Below, in pieces: positions 52,243 to 60,223 of a stretch of DNA of 64,000 bases; the first letter of the stretch is position 1; every line of letters starts with the position of its first letter. The notes beneath the pieces are model-generated. The model was not told where the DNA came from, ran no database searches, and saw only the letters and a program-made list of their open reading frames with translations. Source of the DNA: RGIG2134 sp964461115 (GTDB lineage: Bacteria > Cyanobacteriota > Vampirovibrionia > Gastranaerophilales > Gastranaerophilaceae); the NCBI GenBank assembly GCA_964461115.1, contig CAYWSX010000004.1, forward strand, positions 1 through 64,000, in the 5' to 3' direction. Both the position numbers and the translations under genes were made by a program.

Positions 52243-53001
52243 ATGCCATCAGCACCGAGAATATCCAGAGTTGTCATGCAAGCAAGACAGAATGCTTCTA
52301 AATTAAGTAAAACTGAATTAAGAGAGACTATTCAACGCTTATATACGCAATCAAAGCAAAACCCTCAAAGTGAAGCGCTCAAGTATGAGCTTTTTACATA
52401 TTCCGCCCATGCGATAAAACAAAATACCGGAAACAACTCCCCTGAGTTTGAAAGTGTCATTCTTTCTGCATTTGAAAATCTATTCAAACGCACAGTTACA
52501 AATGAGGAGAAATCAAAGCTCAAGAATGCCAAAATACCGAATTTTATAAGCTTGTTCAACAAATATATTGCACTAAATCTAAAGGAACTCAGACAAAAAG
52601 CTCCCGCCGGAGTTAGAGCAGAGTCTAACAGATCAAATCTTTCTGCAGAGACCTTTTATGACAATATTGATACAAGAGAAAAATGGAATCTTGCACAAAA
52701 ATACCTGGACAATCTTCCCGAAGGAACACAGGTGAAGAGGGTATTAAAGTTTATCCTCAAAACAAGAAGCGCTTCATATGACCCGAATTCGGGTGTAACG
52801 CCTGAACGATGGAGATCCTTTTTACATCACATAAAAAAGCATTTAAAAATCAGAATTGAGAGCAACAACAAAATTCACATGCTACCCACCCCAAAAATTA
52901 CGAACAGTCCTTTGAGTCCACGTGAACCAAAGCCGTTTTTATTCTATATTCCGCCTCAAAATGGAAATGATAATTTTTCCGTAATCACCATACAAAAATA
53001 A
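52243..53001 (+). CDS. Conserved-looking protein of unknown function
   Basis: A 252-residue protein. The start is the ATG at 52243 (MPSAPRISRVVMQARQ), with AAGGAG 8 bases before it; the earlier in-frame ATG at 52000 is unlikely because it overlaps pyk and lacks a site. The protein is helical and very basic (KLSKTELRETIQRLYTQSK, EKSKLKNAKIPNF) with a run of phenylalanine and proline near the C-terminus (PREPKPFLFYIPPQ). No signal peptide, membrane segment or catalytic motif is visible. It could be a nucleic-acid-binding protein by charge, but I do not assign one. A strong bidirectional hairpin follows. Confidence 0.7.
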   Translation: MPSAPRISRVVMQARQNASKLSKTELRETIQRLYTQSKQNPQSEALKYELFTYSAHAIKQNTGNNSPEFESVILSAFENLFKRTVTNEEKSKLKNAKIPNFISLFNKYIALNLKELRQKAPAGVRAESNRSNLSAETFYDNIDTREKWNLAQKYLDNLPEGTQVKRVLKFILKTRSASYDPNSGVTPERWRSFLHHIKKHLKIRIESNNKIHMLPTPKITNSPLSPREPKPFLFYIPPQNGNDNFSVITIQK

Positions 53002-53012
53002 TTTACATACAA

Positions 53013-53046
53013 AAATAGCCCCTGTTAACACCGGGGCTATTTTTTA
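53013..53046. terminator. Bidirectional Rho-independent terminator
   Basis: A 10-bp stem (AAATAGCCCC / GGGGCTATTT, loop TGTTAACACC) is followed by TTT on the plus strand and flanked by A on the other side. It separates the unknown 252-residue gene from the convergent ADP-forming acetyl-CoA synthetase. Confidence 0.9.
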
Positions 53047-53063
53047 ATATTTAGACTCAGAAA

Positions 53064-55229
53064 CTAGCAAGCGCCACATCCGGAGCATTCGCCGGAAAGG
53101 AATTTTTTAGCTTCTTCCATACGAACCTTGATTCTGCCGTCAACCGCGATACCTTCGCCAGTTTTTTCGCTGATGAGAAGCGGGTTGATATCCAATTCAT
53201 CAATGAATTTGAAGTCATTAACAAGTTGAGACAATCTCAACAGAGTTTCTTCAATTTGCGCGATATCAGCAGGTTTTGTACCTCTTGCACCTTTCAACAA
53301 TTCGTAAGCTTTAACTGAGCGAACCATTTCCGCTGCTTCGATGTCAGTAAGAGGAGCGATTCTGAAGATAACATCTTTCATTGTCTCGATGAACACACCA
53401 CCCAAGCCGAACATCATCATAGGACCGTATTGAGGGTCTGTTGCGATACCGCAAACCATTTCACGATTGCCTTTTACCATTTCTTGAATGATAACGCCTT
53501 CAAGGCCGTCTATCAAGCCTCTTTCTTCAAGCCTTTGAAGCAAACCTTTGTATTCCTGTCTCAATTGCTCTTCTGATTGAATGTTAACAACAACACCGCC
53601 CACATCTGTTTTGTGTGAAGTTGTTTTGGAAGTCATTTTCATTACAACAGGGTAGCCGATTGAGTTTCCGAGCTTTACAACTTCTTCTTCGTTAACCGCC
53701 AAGCCGTATTTGCAAGCTCTGATACCGTAAGCGTCTAAAACGTCAATAGATTCAAGAGTTGTCAACTGCTCTCTGCCTTCTTTTACGGACTGAGCGATAA
53801 TTTCTTTCGCTTTAGCTTTGTCGACGCTGAATGAAGGAATGTTTCCGACAGGTCTTTCAACCCACTGTGATTGCTCATACAATCTTGCCATTGCGCGCGC
53901 GCCTTCTTCAGGATACGGGTAGAATGGCATATTTACATTTCCGCAATCAAATAATTTTGATTGGAAATCTGAACCGGTAATAAACACACCAACAACAGGT
54001 TTGTTAGGGTGTTTTGCACGAACTTCCATAACAGCTTTCGCCATATCAATATCAGTTTCGCCCATAAGCAAGAGATATATGACCATAATCATATCTACAT
54101 TTTCGTCTTTACACAATGCGTCAAGACAAGTTTCATATTGGTTCATAGTTGCAGAAGCAATCATATCAACAGGGTTTTTAACAGACGCTGCAGAAGGAAG
54201 GAAGTCTCTCAAGAAATCTTTTGTAGAATCTTGAAGCGTTGCCAACTCCAAGCCGCTTTCACAAAGAGCGTCAGTCGCCATGATTCCCGGGCCGCCTGCA
54301 TTTGTAAGAATTGCAACGTTTTTTCCTTTCGGAAGCGGAGTGTTTGAAAACGCTTGCGCCGTGTTGAACATTGAGCGAAGGTCGAATTCACGAATAACAC
54401 CGCACTGCTTCAAAAGAGCATCAGCCGCCATGTCAGCACCCGCCAAAGAACCTGTGTGAGAAGACGCCGCAGAAGCACCTGCTGCCGAACGTCCTGATTT
54501 AACCGCAACAATAGGTTTTTTCTTTGTAATTCTTGAAGCAAGCTTTCTAAAGTTAGAAGGATTTGCAATTGCTTCCATATACAGCAAAATTTGTTTTACA
54601 CTGTCATCGTTTTCCCAGTATTCAAGCATATCTTCAGCATTAATATCTGCTTGGTTCCCTGCTGAAACAAATTCTGCAAAACCGATATTCAAGTCTTTTA
54701 AAATATTCAAAATACCGCAGCCAAGCGCGCCCGACTGAGATGAAAACGCAACATCACCGCGAACAGGAAGAGTCGCCGCGAAAGAAGCGTCCAAAGTGAT
54801 ATTTTTATCAGTATTGATAACACCTACGCAGTTTGGTCCGATTAACCTCATGCCGTATTGCGTGATTTTATCCATAAGCTGTTTTTCAAGTTCAACACCC
54901 TCACCACCGACTTCTTTGAAGCCTGCAGAGATAAGAACAATCCCTTTTATGCCTTTTTCGTTGCACTGGTCAACCGTATCAAGAACAAATTTAGAGTTAA
55001 CAACGATAACCGCCATATCAATTTCGCCTTCAACCTCAAGAACGCTTGTATACGCTTTTAAGCCGTACATTTCGCCGCCCTTTGGATTGATAGGGTAAAT
55101 ATTTCCTTTAAAATCGTATTCTGTAAGTCTTTTCATAACTTCAGAGCCGACTGTGCCGTCTTTTAGAGACGCACCGATTACGGCAACCGATTTCGGTTTC
55201 ATAATTTTGTCTAAAATGTTTTGTGTCAT
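53064..55229 (-). CDS. Acetyl-CoA synthetase (ADP-forming), fused alpha-beta type
   Basis: A 721-residue fused enzyme that converts acetyl-CoA, ADP and phosphate to acetate, CoA and ATP, the energy-conserving end step in fermenters. The N-terminal CoA-binding domain starts KPKSVAVIGASLKDGTVGSEV, followed by NCVGVINTDKNITLD and SSHTGSLAGADMAADA near 256, whose His is the phosphorylated residue. The ATP-grasp beta part begins around 480 (SVKEGREQLTTLESIDVLDAYGIR), with KMTSKTTSHKTDVGGVVVNI. The last residues are GECSGCGAC, an unusual cysteine-rich tail. It is a key fermentation gene. It has a separate promoter and ends at the terminator. Confidence 0.93.
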   Translation of the reverse strand: MTQNILDKIMKPKSVAVIGASLKDGTVGSEVMKRLTEYDFKGNIYPINPKGGEMYGLKAYTSVLEVEGEIDMAVIVVNSKFVLDTVDQCNEKGIKGIVLISAGFKEVGGEGVELEKQLMDKITQYGMRLIGPNCVGVINTDKNITLDASFAATLPVRGDVAFSSQSGALGCGILNILKDLNIGFAEFVSAGNQADINAEDMLEYWENDDSVKQILLYMEAIANPSNFRKLASRITKKKPIVAVKSGRSAAGASAASSHTGSLAGADMAADALLKQCGVIREFDLRSMFNTAQAFSNTPLPKGKNVAILTNAGGPGIMATDALCESGLELATLQDSTKDFLRDFLPSAASVKNPVDMIASATMNQYETCLDALCKDENVDMIMVIYLLLMGETDIDMAKAVMEVRAKHPNKPVVGVFITGSDFQSKLFDCGNVNMPFYPYPEEGARAMARLYEQSQWVERPVGNIPSFSVDKAKAKEIIAQSVKEGREQLTTLESIDVLDAYGIRACKYGLAVNEEEVVKLGNSIGYPVVMKMTSKTTSHKTDVGGVVVNIQSEEQLRQEYKGLLQRLEERGLIDGLEGVIIQEMVKGNREMVCGIATDPQYGPMMMFGLGGVFIETMKDVIFRIAPLTDIEAAEMVRSVKAYELLKGARGTKPADIAQIEETLLRLSQLVNDFKFIDELDINPLLISEKTGEGIAVDGRIKVRMEEAKKFLSGECSGCGAC

Positions 55230-55283
55230 TTTTCTAACCTTTCGTTTTTTTGCTTTTATAGCTTTATAGTATTTTATCTTTAA

Positions 55284-55907
55284 TTAGTATCCGTTATCCA
55301 GCCATTCGCGGTTACGGAAGCTTGCACCGATTTTTTCAGCGATTTCTTCACAGCTTTTTAAATCAATATCATAGTTTTTGTATCCGCTGACAACGGAAAG
55401 TGTTGTTTTAAAACCCGCGTTTACCGAGTCGCAGGCAAATTCTTTCATTGCTGCGTATGCGTTAGGGATTTTTGGCTGAGAAAGTTCGTTGTAGCGTGTT
55501 TCGTTTTCGGCATTTAAACTGATTGAAAACTCATCAACAAGCCCTTTTAACTCATCCGTAATTTTTCTTTTATGAATAATATTTCCGTGTCCATTGGTAT
55601 TTACACGGATTTTAGTGTTCGGATAATGCTCTTTAACGTATCTTGCAACTTCTTTTAAGACGTCGAGTTTTATAGTAGGCTCACCGTATCCGCAGAATGT
55701 AACGCCTGAAGGAATTTTATCCTCAACATCTTTAAACTGCTCGATTACATCTTGAGCAGTTATATTTTCACTAGCCAAGTGCATGTTCGAGCCCGCAACA
55801 TCTTCTTTTATGTCTCTTATGCAGAAGATACAGTCGTTTGTGCACAAATTGGTTAAGTTAATGTAAATTTTATTCTCTAAAAGATAAACCAGATTACTTT
55901 CAACCAT
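55284..55907 (-). CDS. TatD-linked radical SAM protein
   Basis: A 207-residue radical SAM enzyme. The CxxxCxxC cluster site is TNLCTNDCIFCIRD near residues 20-33, where a 4Fe-4S cluster cleaves SAM. GVTFCGYGEPTIKLDVLKEV (about 68-87) and VNTNGHGNIIHKRKI follow the pattern of the TatD-linked radical SAM group, which is small and often located next to a tatD gene. No tatD gene is in this window. The C-terminal part is short, so it lacks extra cluster domains. Substrate unknown. It has its own region upstream, with AT-rich divergent control shared with the Bax-inhibitor-like gene (55908-56061). Confidence 0.85.
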   Translation of the reverse strand: MVESNLVYLLENKIYINLTNLCTNDCIFCIRDIKEDVAGSNMHLASENITAQDVIEQFKDVEDKIPSGVTFCGYGEPTIKLDVLKEVARYVKEHYPNTKIRVNTNGHGNIIHKRKITDELKGLVDEFSISLNAENETRYNELSQPKIPNAYAAMKEFACDSVNAGFKTTLSVVSGYKNYDIDLKSCEEIAEKIGASFRNREWLDNGY

Positions 55908-56061
55908 GAGCGTTATTTTTTACCTCGTTATTTAATTTTTGCATGGGCAAAGTATATAATCAAGTTTTTGAGCAAGATTTTGCTATTTTACTACTTTTTT
56001 CTCATTGAACTTTATACTGCTAACATGCTATAATAAGCTGTAATAAAAAGGAGATTACATT

Positions 56062-56790
56062 ATGAGCAACCCGATTTTATCCAAAGGTTTCGAAAACCAA
56101 GAGGGAATAGTCAGTTCCAACCCTATGACAATTTCAGGAACTGTTAATAAAACATTTTTGATGTTTGTTTTGATGACAATTTCATTTGGAGTTGTTTTCT
56201 ATCAATATAATTTAGGCTACATGGACAAAGTGTCCATGATGACAATGGCAGGGCTCATAGTCGGATTTATCCTTGCTATGATTATTATATTCACAAGAAA
56301 AGCTATGGGCGTACTTGTTCCGTTATATGCTTTTGCAGAAGGCGCGGCTCTTGGCGGGATTTCCGCAATGTTTAACGCACAACTTCCCGGAATCGTCCCG
56401 CAGGCAGTGGCTTTAACCCTCTTAACATTATTCACAATGCTTGCATTATACAAAGCCAAAGTTATCCGTGCGACAGAAAGATTTGTCGGCACGATAGTAA
56501 CAGCAACAGGCGCAATCGCGTTATTTTACATTGTGGCTCTTGTAATGGGACTTTTTGGTAAATCAATGACAGTGCTTTATTCGTCTTCGCCGATAGGAAT
56601 AGCGTTCAGCGTTATTGTTGTTTTAGTTGCGGCGGCAAACCTAATTATAGACTTTGATTTCATTGAAAAAGGTGCCTTCAGAGGTCTGGACAGACAGTAT
56701 GAATGGTACGGCTCTTTTGGGCTTATGGTCACGCTCGTTTGGCTTTATATGGAAATTTTGAGACTGCTCTCAAAAATCAACAACAGATAG
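56062..56790 (+). CDS. Bax inhibitor-1/YccA-family membrane protein
   Basis: A 242-residue integral membrane protein with seven hydrophobic segments, from KTFLMFVLMTISFGVVFY at about residue 30 to LWLYMEILRLL at the end. The family signature near the fifth segment and the central region MGVLVPLYAFAEGAALGGISAMF support the call. Bacterial members such as YccA and YbhL are linked to membrane protein quality control and calcium leak, but the substrate is unknown. The start follows AAAAGGAG. It is 6 bases upstream of comM, so the two are probably co-transcribed. Confidence 0.93.
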   Translation: MSNPILSKGFENQEGIVSSNPMTISGTVNKTFLMFVLMTISFGVVFYQYNLGYMDKVSMMTMAGLIVGFILAMIIIFTRKAMGVLVPLYAFAEGAALGGISAMFNAQLPGIVPQAVALTLLTLFTMLALYKAKVIRATERFVGTIVTATGAIALFYIVALVMGLFGKSMTVLYSSSPIGIAFSVIVVLVAAANLIIDFDFIEKGAFRGLDRQYEWYGSFGLMVTLVWLYMEILRLLSKINNR

Positions 56791-56796
56791 GAAAAA

Positions 56797-58338
56797 ATGG
56801 TTTCAAATGTCAAAACAGCCGCAGTTGTCGGGCTGGATACATATGAGATAGAAGTAGAAGTAGATTTAAATTTAGGAATTCCTGCGTTTTTAGTCGTGGG
56901 GCTTCCTGATACCGCTGTAAATGAGGCTAAAGAGCGCGTCCGTTCGGCTATAAAGAATTCGGGCTTTGCCTTTCCGACAAAAAAAATTATCGTAAACCTG
57001 GCGCCCGCTGACATAAAAAAAGAAGGCACAATGTACGATTTACCAATTGCAATTGGCGTTCTAGCAGCAGATGAGGCTATCGACAATGATTCGTTGAAAA
57101 ACTATGTATTTTTAGGCGAGCTTTCCCTTGACGGAAGTCTAAAAGCGGTAAACAGTGTGCTTCCGATAGTTGCAGGCTTAAAAAACCTCGGCATAAAAAA
57201 CGTAATTGTTCCCGAAGACAACAAGTATGAAGCCGCACTAATACCAGATGTCACTGTCTACAGCGCAAAATGCCTCAATGATGTCGCAAACCATTTTGCA
57301 AGCAAAAATGATGAAACACACAAAGAACTTGAAAAAGTTGTAATCGATATTAAAAAACTCTTAAATATCGACGATAATAGTGATTTTGTATTTGATTTTA
57401 AAGATGTAAAAGGGCAGATAAAAGCTAAAAAAGCGCTTGAAATCGCAGCAGCAGGCGGGCACAACCTCTTGATGGCAGGCCCTCCGGGCTCAGGCAAAAC
57501 GCTGCTTTCAAAGTGTTTTGCGTCAATTTTGCCGCCGCTTGAACTTGAAGAAGCGCTTGAAATAACAAAAATTTACAGCATATCAGGGCTATTGTCCAAA
57601 GATACGCCGCTCATAAACACCCGCCCGTTCAGAACGGTTCATCATTCGGCTTCGGCTGTCGGGATTATCGGCGGAGGCTCGAATCCTAAACCCGGAGAAA
57701 TCACACTTGCACATCGAGGCGTGTTGTTTCTTGACGAAATTATTGAATTTCCGCGCGCAGTTCTGGAGGTGCTGAGACAGCCGCTCGAAGACGGCGAAGT
57801 CTGTATTTCCCGCGCCAAAAATGCCGTAAAATACCCTGCTGACTTCATGCTTCTTGCGTCTATGAATCCATGTCCATGCGGACATCTCGGTGACCCGCAA
57901 AAAGAATGTATTTGCACGGAATTTCAGGTTCAGCGTTACCGTTCACGATTATCGGGGCCGCTTTTGGATAGAATTGATATGCAGATTGAGGTTCCGCGAT
58001 TAAGCTCGGATGAGCTGTTAAATTTGGCTCCACCCGCTGAGAGCTCCGCAGATATTCGTAAAAGGGTGGTTGAAGCGCGCCAAATCCAAGCTGAACGATA
58101 TAAAGATTACAATATTTTTACAAACTCCGAGCTTACGCCGAAATTGGTTAAAAAATTCTGCCAGATTGATGACACATCAAGACAAATGCTCAAGCTTGCA
58201 ATAACAAAATTTAATCTTTCAGGACGCGCATATGACCGAATTCTGAAACTTTCGCGTACGATTGCTGACCTTGAGGGCTCAAAAGAAATACAAGCAAGTC
58301 ACATTGCCCAGTGTCTGCAATATCGGAGTATTATTTAA
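56797..58338 (+). CDS. comM: Magnesium-chelatase-like ATPase ComM/YifB
   Basis: A 513-residue AAA+ protein. The N-terminal ChlI-like Lon-protease-fold domain starts VKTAAVVGLDTYEIEVEVD, with VVGLPDTAVNEAKERVRSAI. The ATPase core has Walker A AGPPGSGKTLLSKCF (about 226-240), Walker B GVLFLDEIIEF and a metal-type finger MNPCPCGHLGDPQKECIC near 352-369. The C-terminal helices end with KLSRTIADLEGSKEIQ. In natural transformation ComM is a hexameric helicase that helps branch migration. A role in DNA uptake fits with the type IV pilus genes of this window. Confidence 0.94.
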   Translation: MVSNVKTAAVVGLDTYEIEVEVDLNLGIPAFLVVGLPDTAVNEAKERVRSAIKNSGFAFPTKKIIVNLAPADIKKEGTMYDLPIAIGVLAADEAIDNDSLKNYVFLGELSLDGSLKAVNSVLPIVAGLKNLGIKNVIVPEDNKYEAALIPDVTVYSAKCLNDVANHFASKNDETHKELEKVVIDIKKLLNIDDNSDFVFDFKDVKGQIKAKKALEIAAAGGHNLLMAGPPGSGKTLLSKCFASILPPLELEEALEITKIYSISGLLSKDTPLINTRPFRTVHHSASAVGIIGGGSNPKPGEITLAHRGVLFLDEIIEFPRAVLEVLRQPLEDGEVCISRAKNAVKYPADFMLLASMNPCPCGHLGDPQKECICTEFQVQRYRSRLSGPLLDRIDMQIEVPRLSSDELLNLAPPAESSADIRKRVVEARQIQAERYKDYNIFTNSELTPKLVKKFCQIDDTSRQMLKLAITKFNLSGRAYDRILKLSRTIADLEGSKEIQASHIAQCLQYRSII

Positions 58339-58446
58339 GATTTGTAAAGTTATCCGCCAAACATGTAAATTCTTTATATTGAGTTCACTTGTAGTTTTTG
58401 TGTGAATAAAATTTTGAAGTAAAACAACAATATAAGGAGAAATAAA

Positions 58447-58776
58447 ATGGAACCACAAACAGTTAACCCCACAGTAGCAAACAAACCGGCTTTCGGAGCG
58501 CTTGGAATTCAGGGTGCGGCAAAAGAAGCTTATTTAGCGGCAAGAACAAAAGCCGAAGGAAGCGAAGCTGTTGCAAAATTTATGAAATATCTTGATGAAG
58601 CCGTTCAATGGGGTTATGTTAGATTAGAAAACGCACCTAAAAGTGATCTTATTGAATTATCAGGCAGTAATCCGCTATATTCAAAAAAGATTTCTACAGA
58701 AACACCGTTAGACTCCCTAAGAGTGGCTCTTGATTTCATGAAAAAGAACAATGCAATTATTGATCAAAAAAACTAG
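58447..58776 (+). CDS. Small protein with N-terminal KPAFGA motif
   Basis: A 109-residue soluble protein, start behind AAGGAG. The first 20 residues are polar and contain NKPAFGALG (12-20), one of the N-P-x-F-G-A-like motifs. The rest is helical (AKEAYLAARTKAEGSEAVAKF, then TPLDSLRVALDFMKKN) with no signal peptide, cysteines or membrane segment. It is followed after 30 bases by a second small gene that carries the same motif, so they form a two-gene unit. Function unknown; the motif is more conserved between the two than the rest. Confidence 0.8.
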   Translation: MEPQTVNPTVANKPAFGALGIQGAAKEAYLAARTKAEGSEAVAKFMKYLDEAVQWGYVRLENAPKSDLIELSGSNPLYSKKISTETPLDSLRVALDFMKKNNAIIDQKN

Positions 58777-58806
58777 ACTTAATTTAATTAATCGAAGGAA
58801 ATTTTT

Positions 58807-59106
58807 ATGCAAGTTTCATCAACTACCGGTCATTACAAGGCAAATCCTGCTTTTGGTGCCAGTGCATCCGAATCATTGAAAAAAATAATTGACCCTAAAA
58901 AAATCGAACAATATGGTGCGCTATTTTTTGATTATATTGCTAAAAACGGTAACGAAACCGCATACGTAACTGCCAAAAGCGCAGCTGAAAACAGCGGCAA
59001 ACCATTTAACCTAAAAATGGCAGTTCCAAACAAAGAACAACTTGAAGAAACTTGCAGAAAGCTTTATGTAAGTTTTCTTGAGTGGAAATGCGGTATGTGG
59101 AATTAA
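58807..59106 (+). CDS. Small protein with N-terminal NPAFGA motif
   Basis: A 99-residue soluble protein whose start follows GAAGGAA. The motif ANPAFGASASES is at residues 12-23, and the motif core (residues 13-18) aligns with the core of the previous gene although the two proteins otherwise share little. The body is helical (SLKKIIDPKKIEQYGALFFDYI), and one part resembles the neighbour's body (ALFFDYIAKNGNETAYVTAKSA). It ends CGMWN. Found only as a pair with the preceding gene, and followed by a terminator. Function unknown. Confidence 0.8.
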   Translation: MQVSSTTGHYKANPAFGASASESLKKIIDPKKIEQYGALFFDYIAKNGNETAYVTAKSAAENSGKPFNLKMAVPNKEQLEETCRKLYVSFLEWKCGMWN

Positions 59107-59125
59107 CTTAATTTATTTTATATTT

Positions 59126-59156
59126 AAAAAAGCACTCCATTAGGGGTGTTTTTTAG
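59126..59156. terminator. Bidirectional terminator
   Basis: A GC-poor hairpin (GCACTCC / GGGGTGT with G-T pairs, loop ATTA) between A-runs and T-runs, 20 bases after the stop of the plus-strand small-protein gene and overlapping the stop of the convergent yjbQ gene. It can serve both. Confidence 0.8.
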
Positions 59157-59569
59157 TCTAAAACCTGCACTGTGATATTTCTGACACGAGGCTTATTATC
59201 AAAATCAATAAGAACAACCTGCTGCCATGTTCCAAGCTGCAAAGCTCCATCTACTAATGGAATAGTTACACCATTGCCGATTAACGCGGCTCTAAGATGA
59301 GCATGCCCGTTTCCGTCATGCCAAGTATCATCATGGTGGTATGTCACACCTGCAGGCGCAATTTTATCCAATACCTCAGGAAAATCTTTCAACAAACCCG
59401 GCTCGTATTCAATAGAAGTAATTGAAGCAGTAGAGCCTGCAACATAGACATGCACAAAGCCTTCTTTTAGGTTATGCGAATAAACCTCATTTTTAACTTT
59501 TTGCGTGATATCAATGATATCCGTGAATCCGCGGGTATTAATCTGAAATTTTCCGTTTCTTACCGTCAT
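59153..59569 (-). CDS. YjbQ family protein (UPF0047)
   Basis: A 138-residue single-domain protein. Family features are the early IDITQKVKNEVYSHNLKEG, GSTASITSIEYEPGL, and the metal-type HHDDTWHDGNGHAHLRAAL followed by LQLGTWQQVVLIDFD, the last being the signature end. YjbQ from E. coli has thiamine-phosphate synthase activity, but its true role is disputed. It forms trimers with a deep pocket. It is a minus-strand gene, 54 bases downstream of plsY, and probably belongs to the der-plsY transcript. Confidence 0.93.
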   Translation of the reverse strand: MTVRNGKFQINTRGFTDIIDITQKVKNEVYSHNLKEGFVHVYVAGSTASITSIEYEPGLLKDFPEVLDKIAPAGVTYHHDDTWHDGNGHAHLRAALIGNGVTIPLVDGALQLGTWQQVVLIDFDNKPRVRNITVQVLD

Positions 59570-59623
59570 AATAAATCATCCTATTTTAAACACAATATTT
59601 TTTAATCGCCCGAAGGCTTTAGC

Positions 59624-60223
59624 CTAGCGGACTTTGTTTTCTGTCCCTGCAATCAATCGTTTTATATTTTCTCGGTGCAGATAAATAATATAAATAGCAC
59701 CAAGTGCACAGTACAAAATATACGCATATGGCTGATTAAACAAATTCATCAAAATCGGAGAAAGACAAAGCGCAACGATTGAGCCTAAAGATACATACTT
59801 TGAAAGGTATGTGACGACAGCCCAAATAAGCGCAATCAGCAAACCAACTTGCCAGCAAAGCGCCAAAATCGTGCCAACCCCTGAGGCAACCGACTTGCCG
59901 CCGGTGAATCCGAGAAAAATCGACTTTGAATGCCCGATCAAGACCGCTACCGCCGCAACAACAGCTAGTATTCCTATCGCTCCGTCAAATTGTTTAGCAA
60001 TCAAGACCGGAAGAGCGCCTTTAAACGCATCCATAAGCATTACACCGAAAAACCAGCCCTTTCCGAGAACACGTTTTACGTTAGTCGCACCGGTTGAGCC
60101 GGAACCTATTTGTCTTATATCTTCGCCTTTCATCAGCTTGACGACAATATATCCTGTCGGGATTGAGCCTATCAAATAGGCGATAACAGCTGTTATAACA
60201 ATCGGTAAAATAATATTTATCAT
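59624..60223 (-). CDS. plsY: Acyl-phosphate glycerol-3-phosphate acyltransferase PlsY
   Basis: A 199-residue multi-pass membrane enzyme that transfers an acyl group from acyl-phosphate to glycerol-3-phosphate, the first step of phospholipid synthesis. It has five hydrophobic segments. The conserved loops are IGSIPTGYIVVKLMKGEDIR with GSGSTGATNVKRVLGKG at about residues 19-56, then GHSKSIFLGFTGGKSVASGVG, the three family motifs. The ATG overlaps the der stop (ATGA), indicating translational coupling. The length is normal. Confidence 0.95.
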   Translation of the reverse strand: MINIILPIVITAVIAYLIGSIPTGYIVVKLMKGEDIRQIGSGSTGATNVKRVLGKGWFFGVMLMDAFKGALPVLIAKQFDGAIGILAVVAAVAVLIGHSKSIFLGFTGGKSVASGVGTILALCWQVGLLIALIWAVVTYLSKYVSLGSIVALCLSPILMNLFNQPYAYILYCALGAIYIIYLHRENIKRLIAGTENKVR

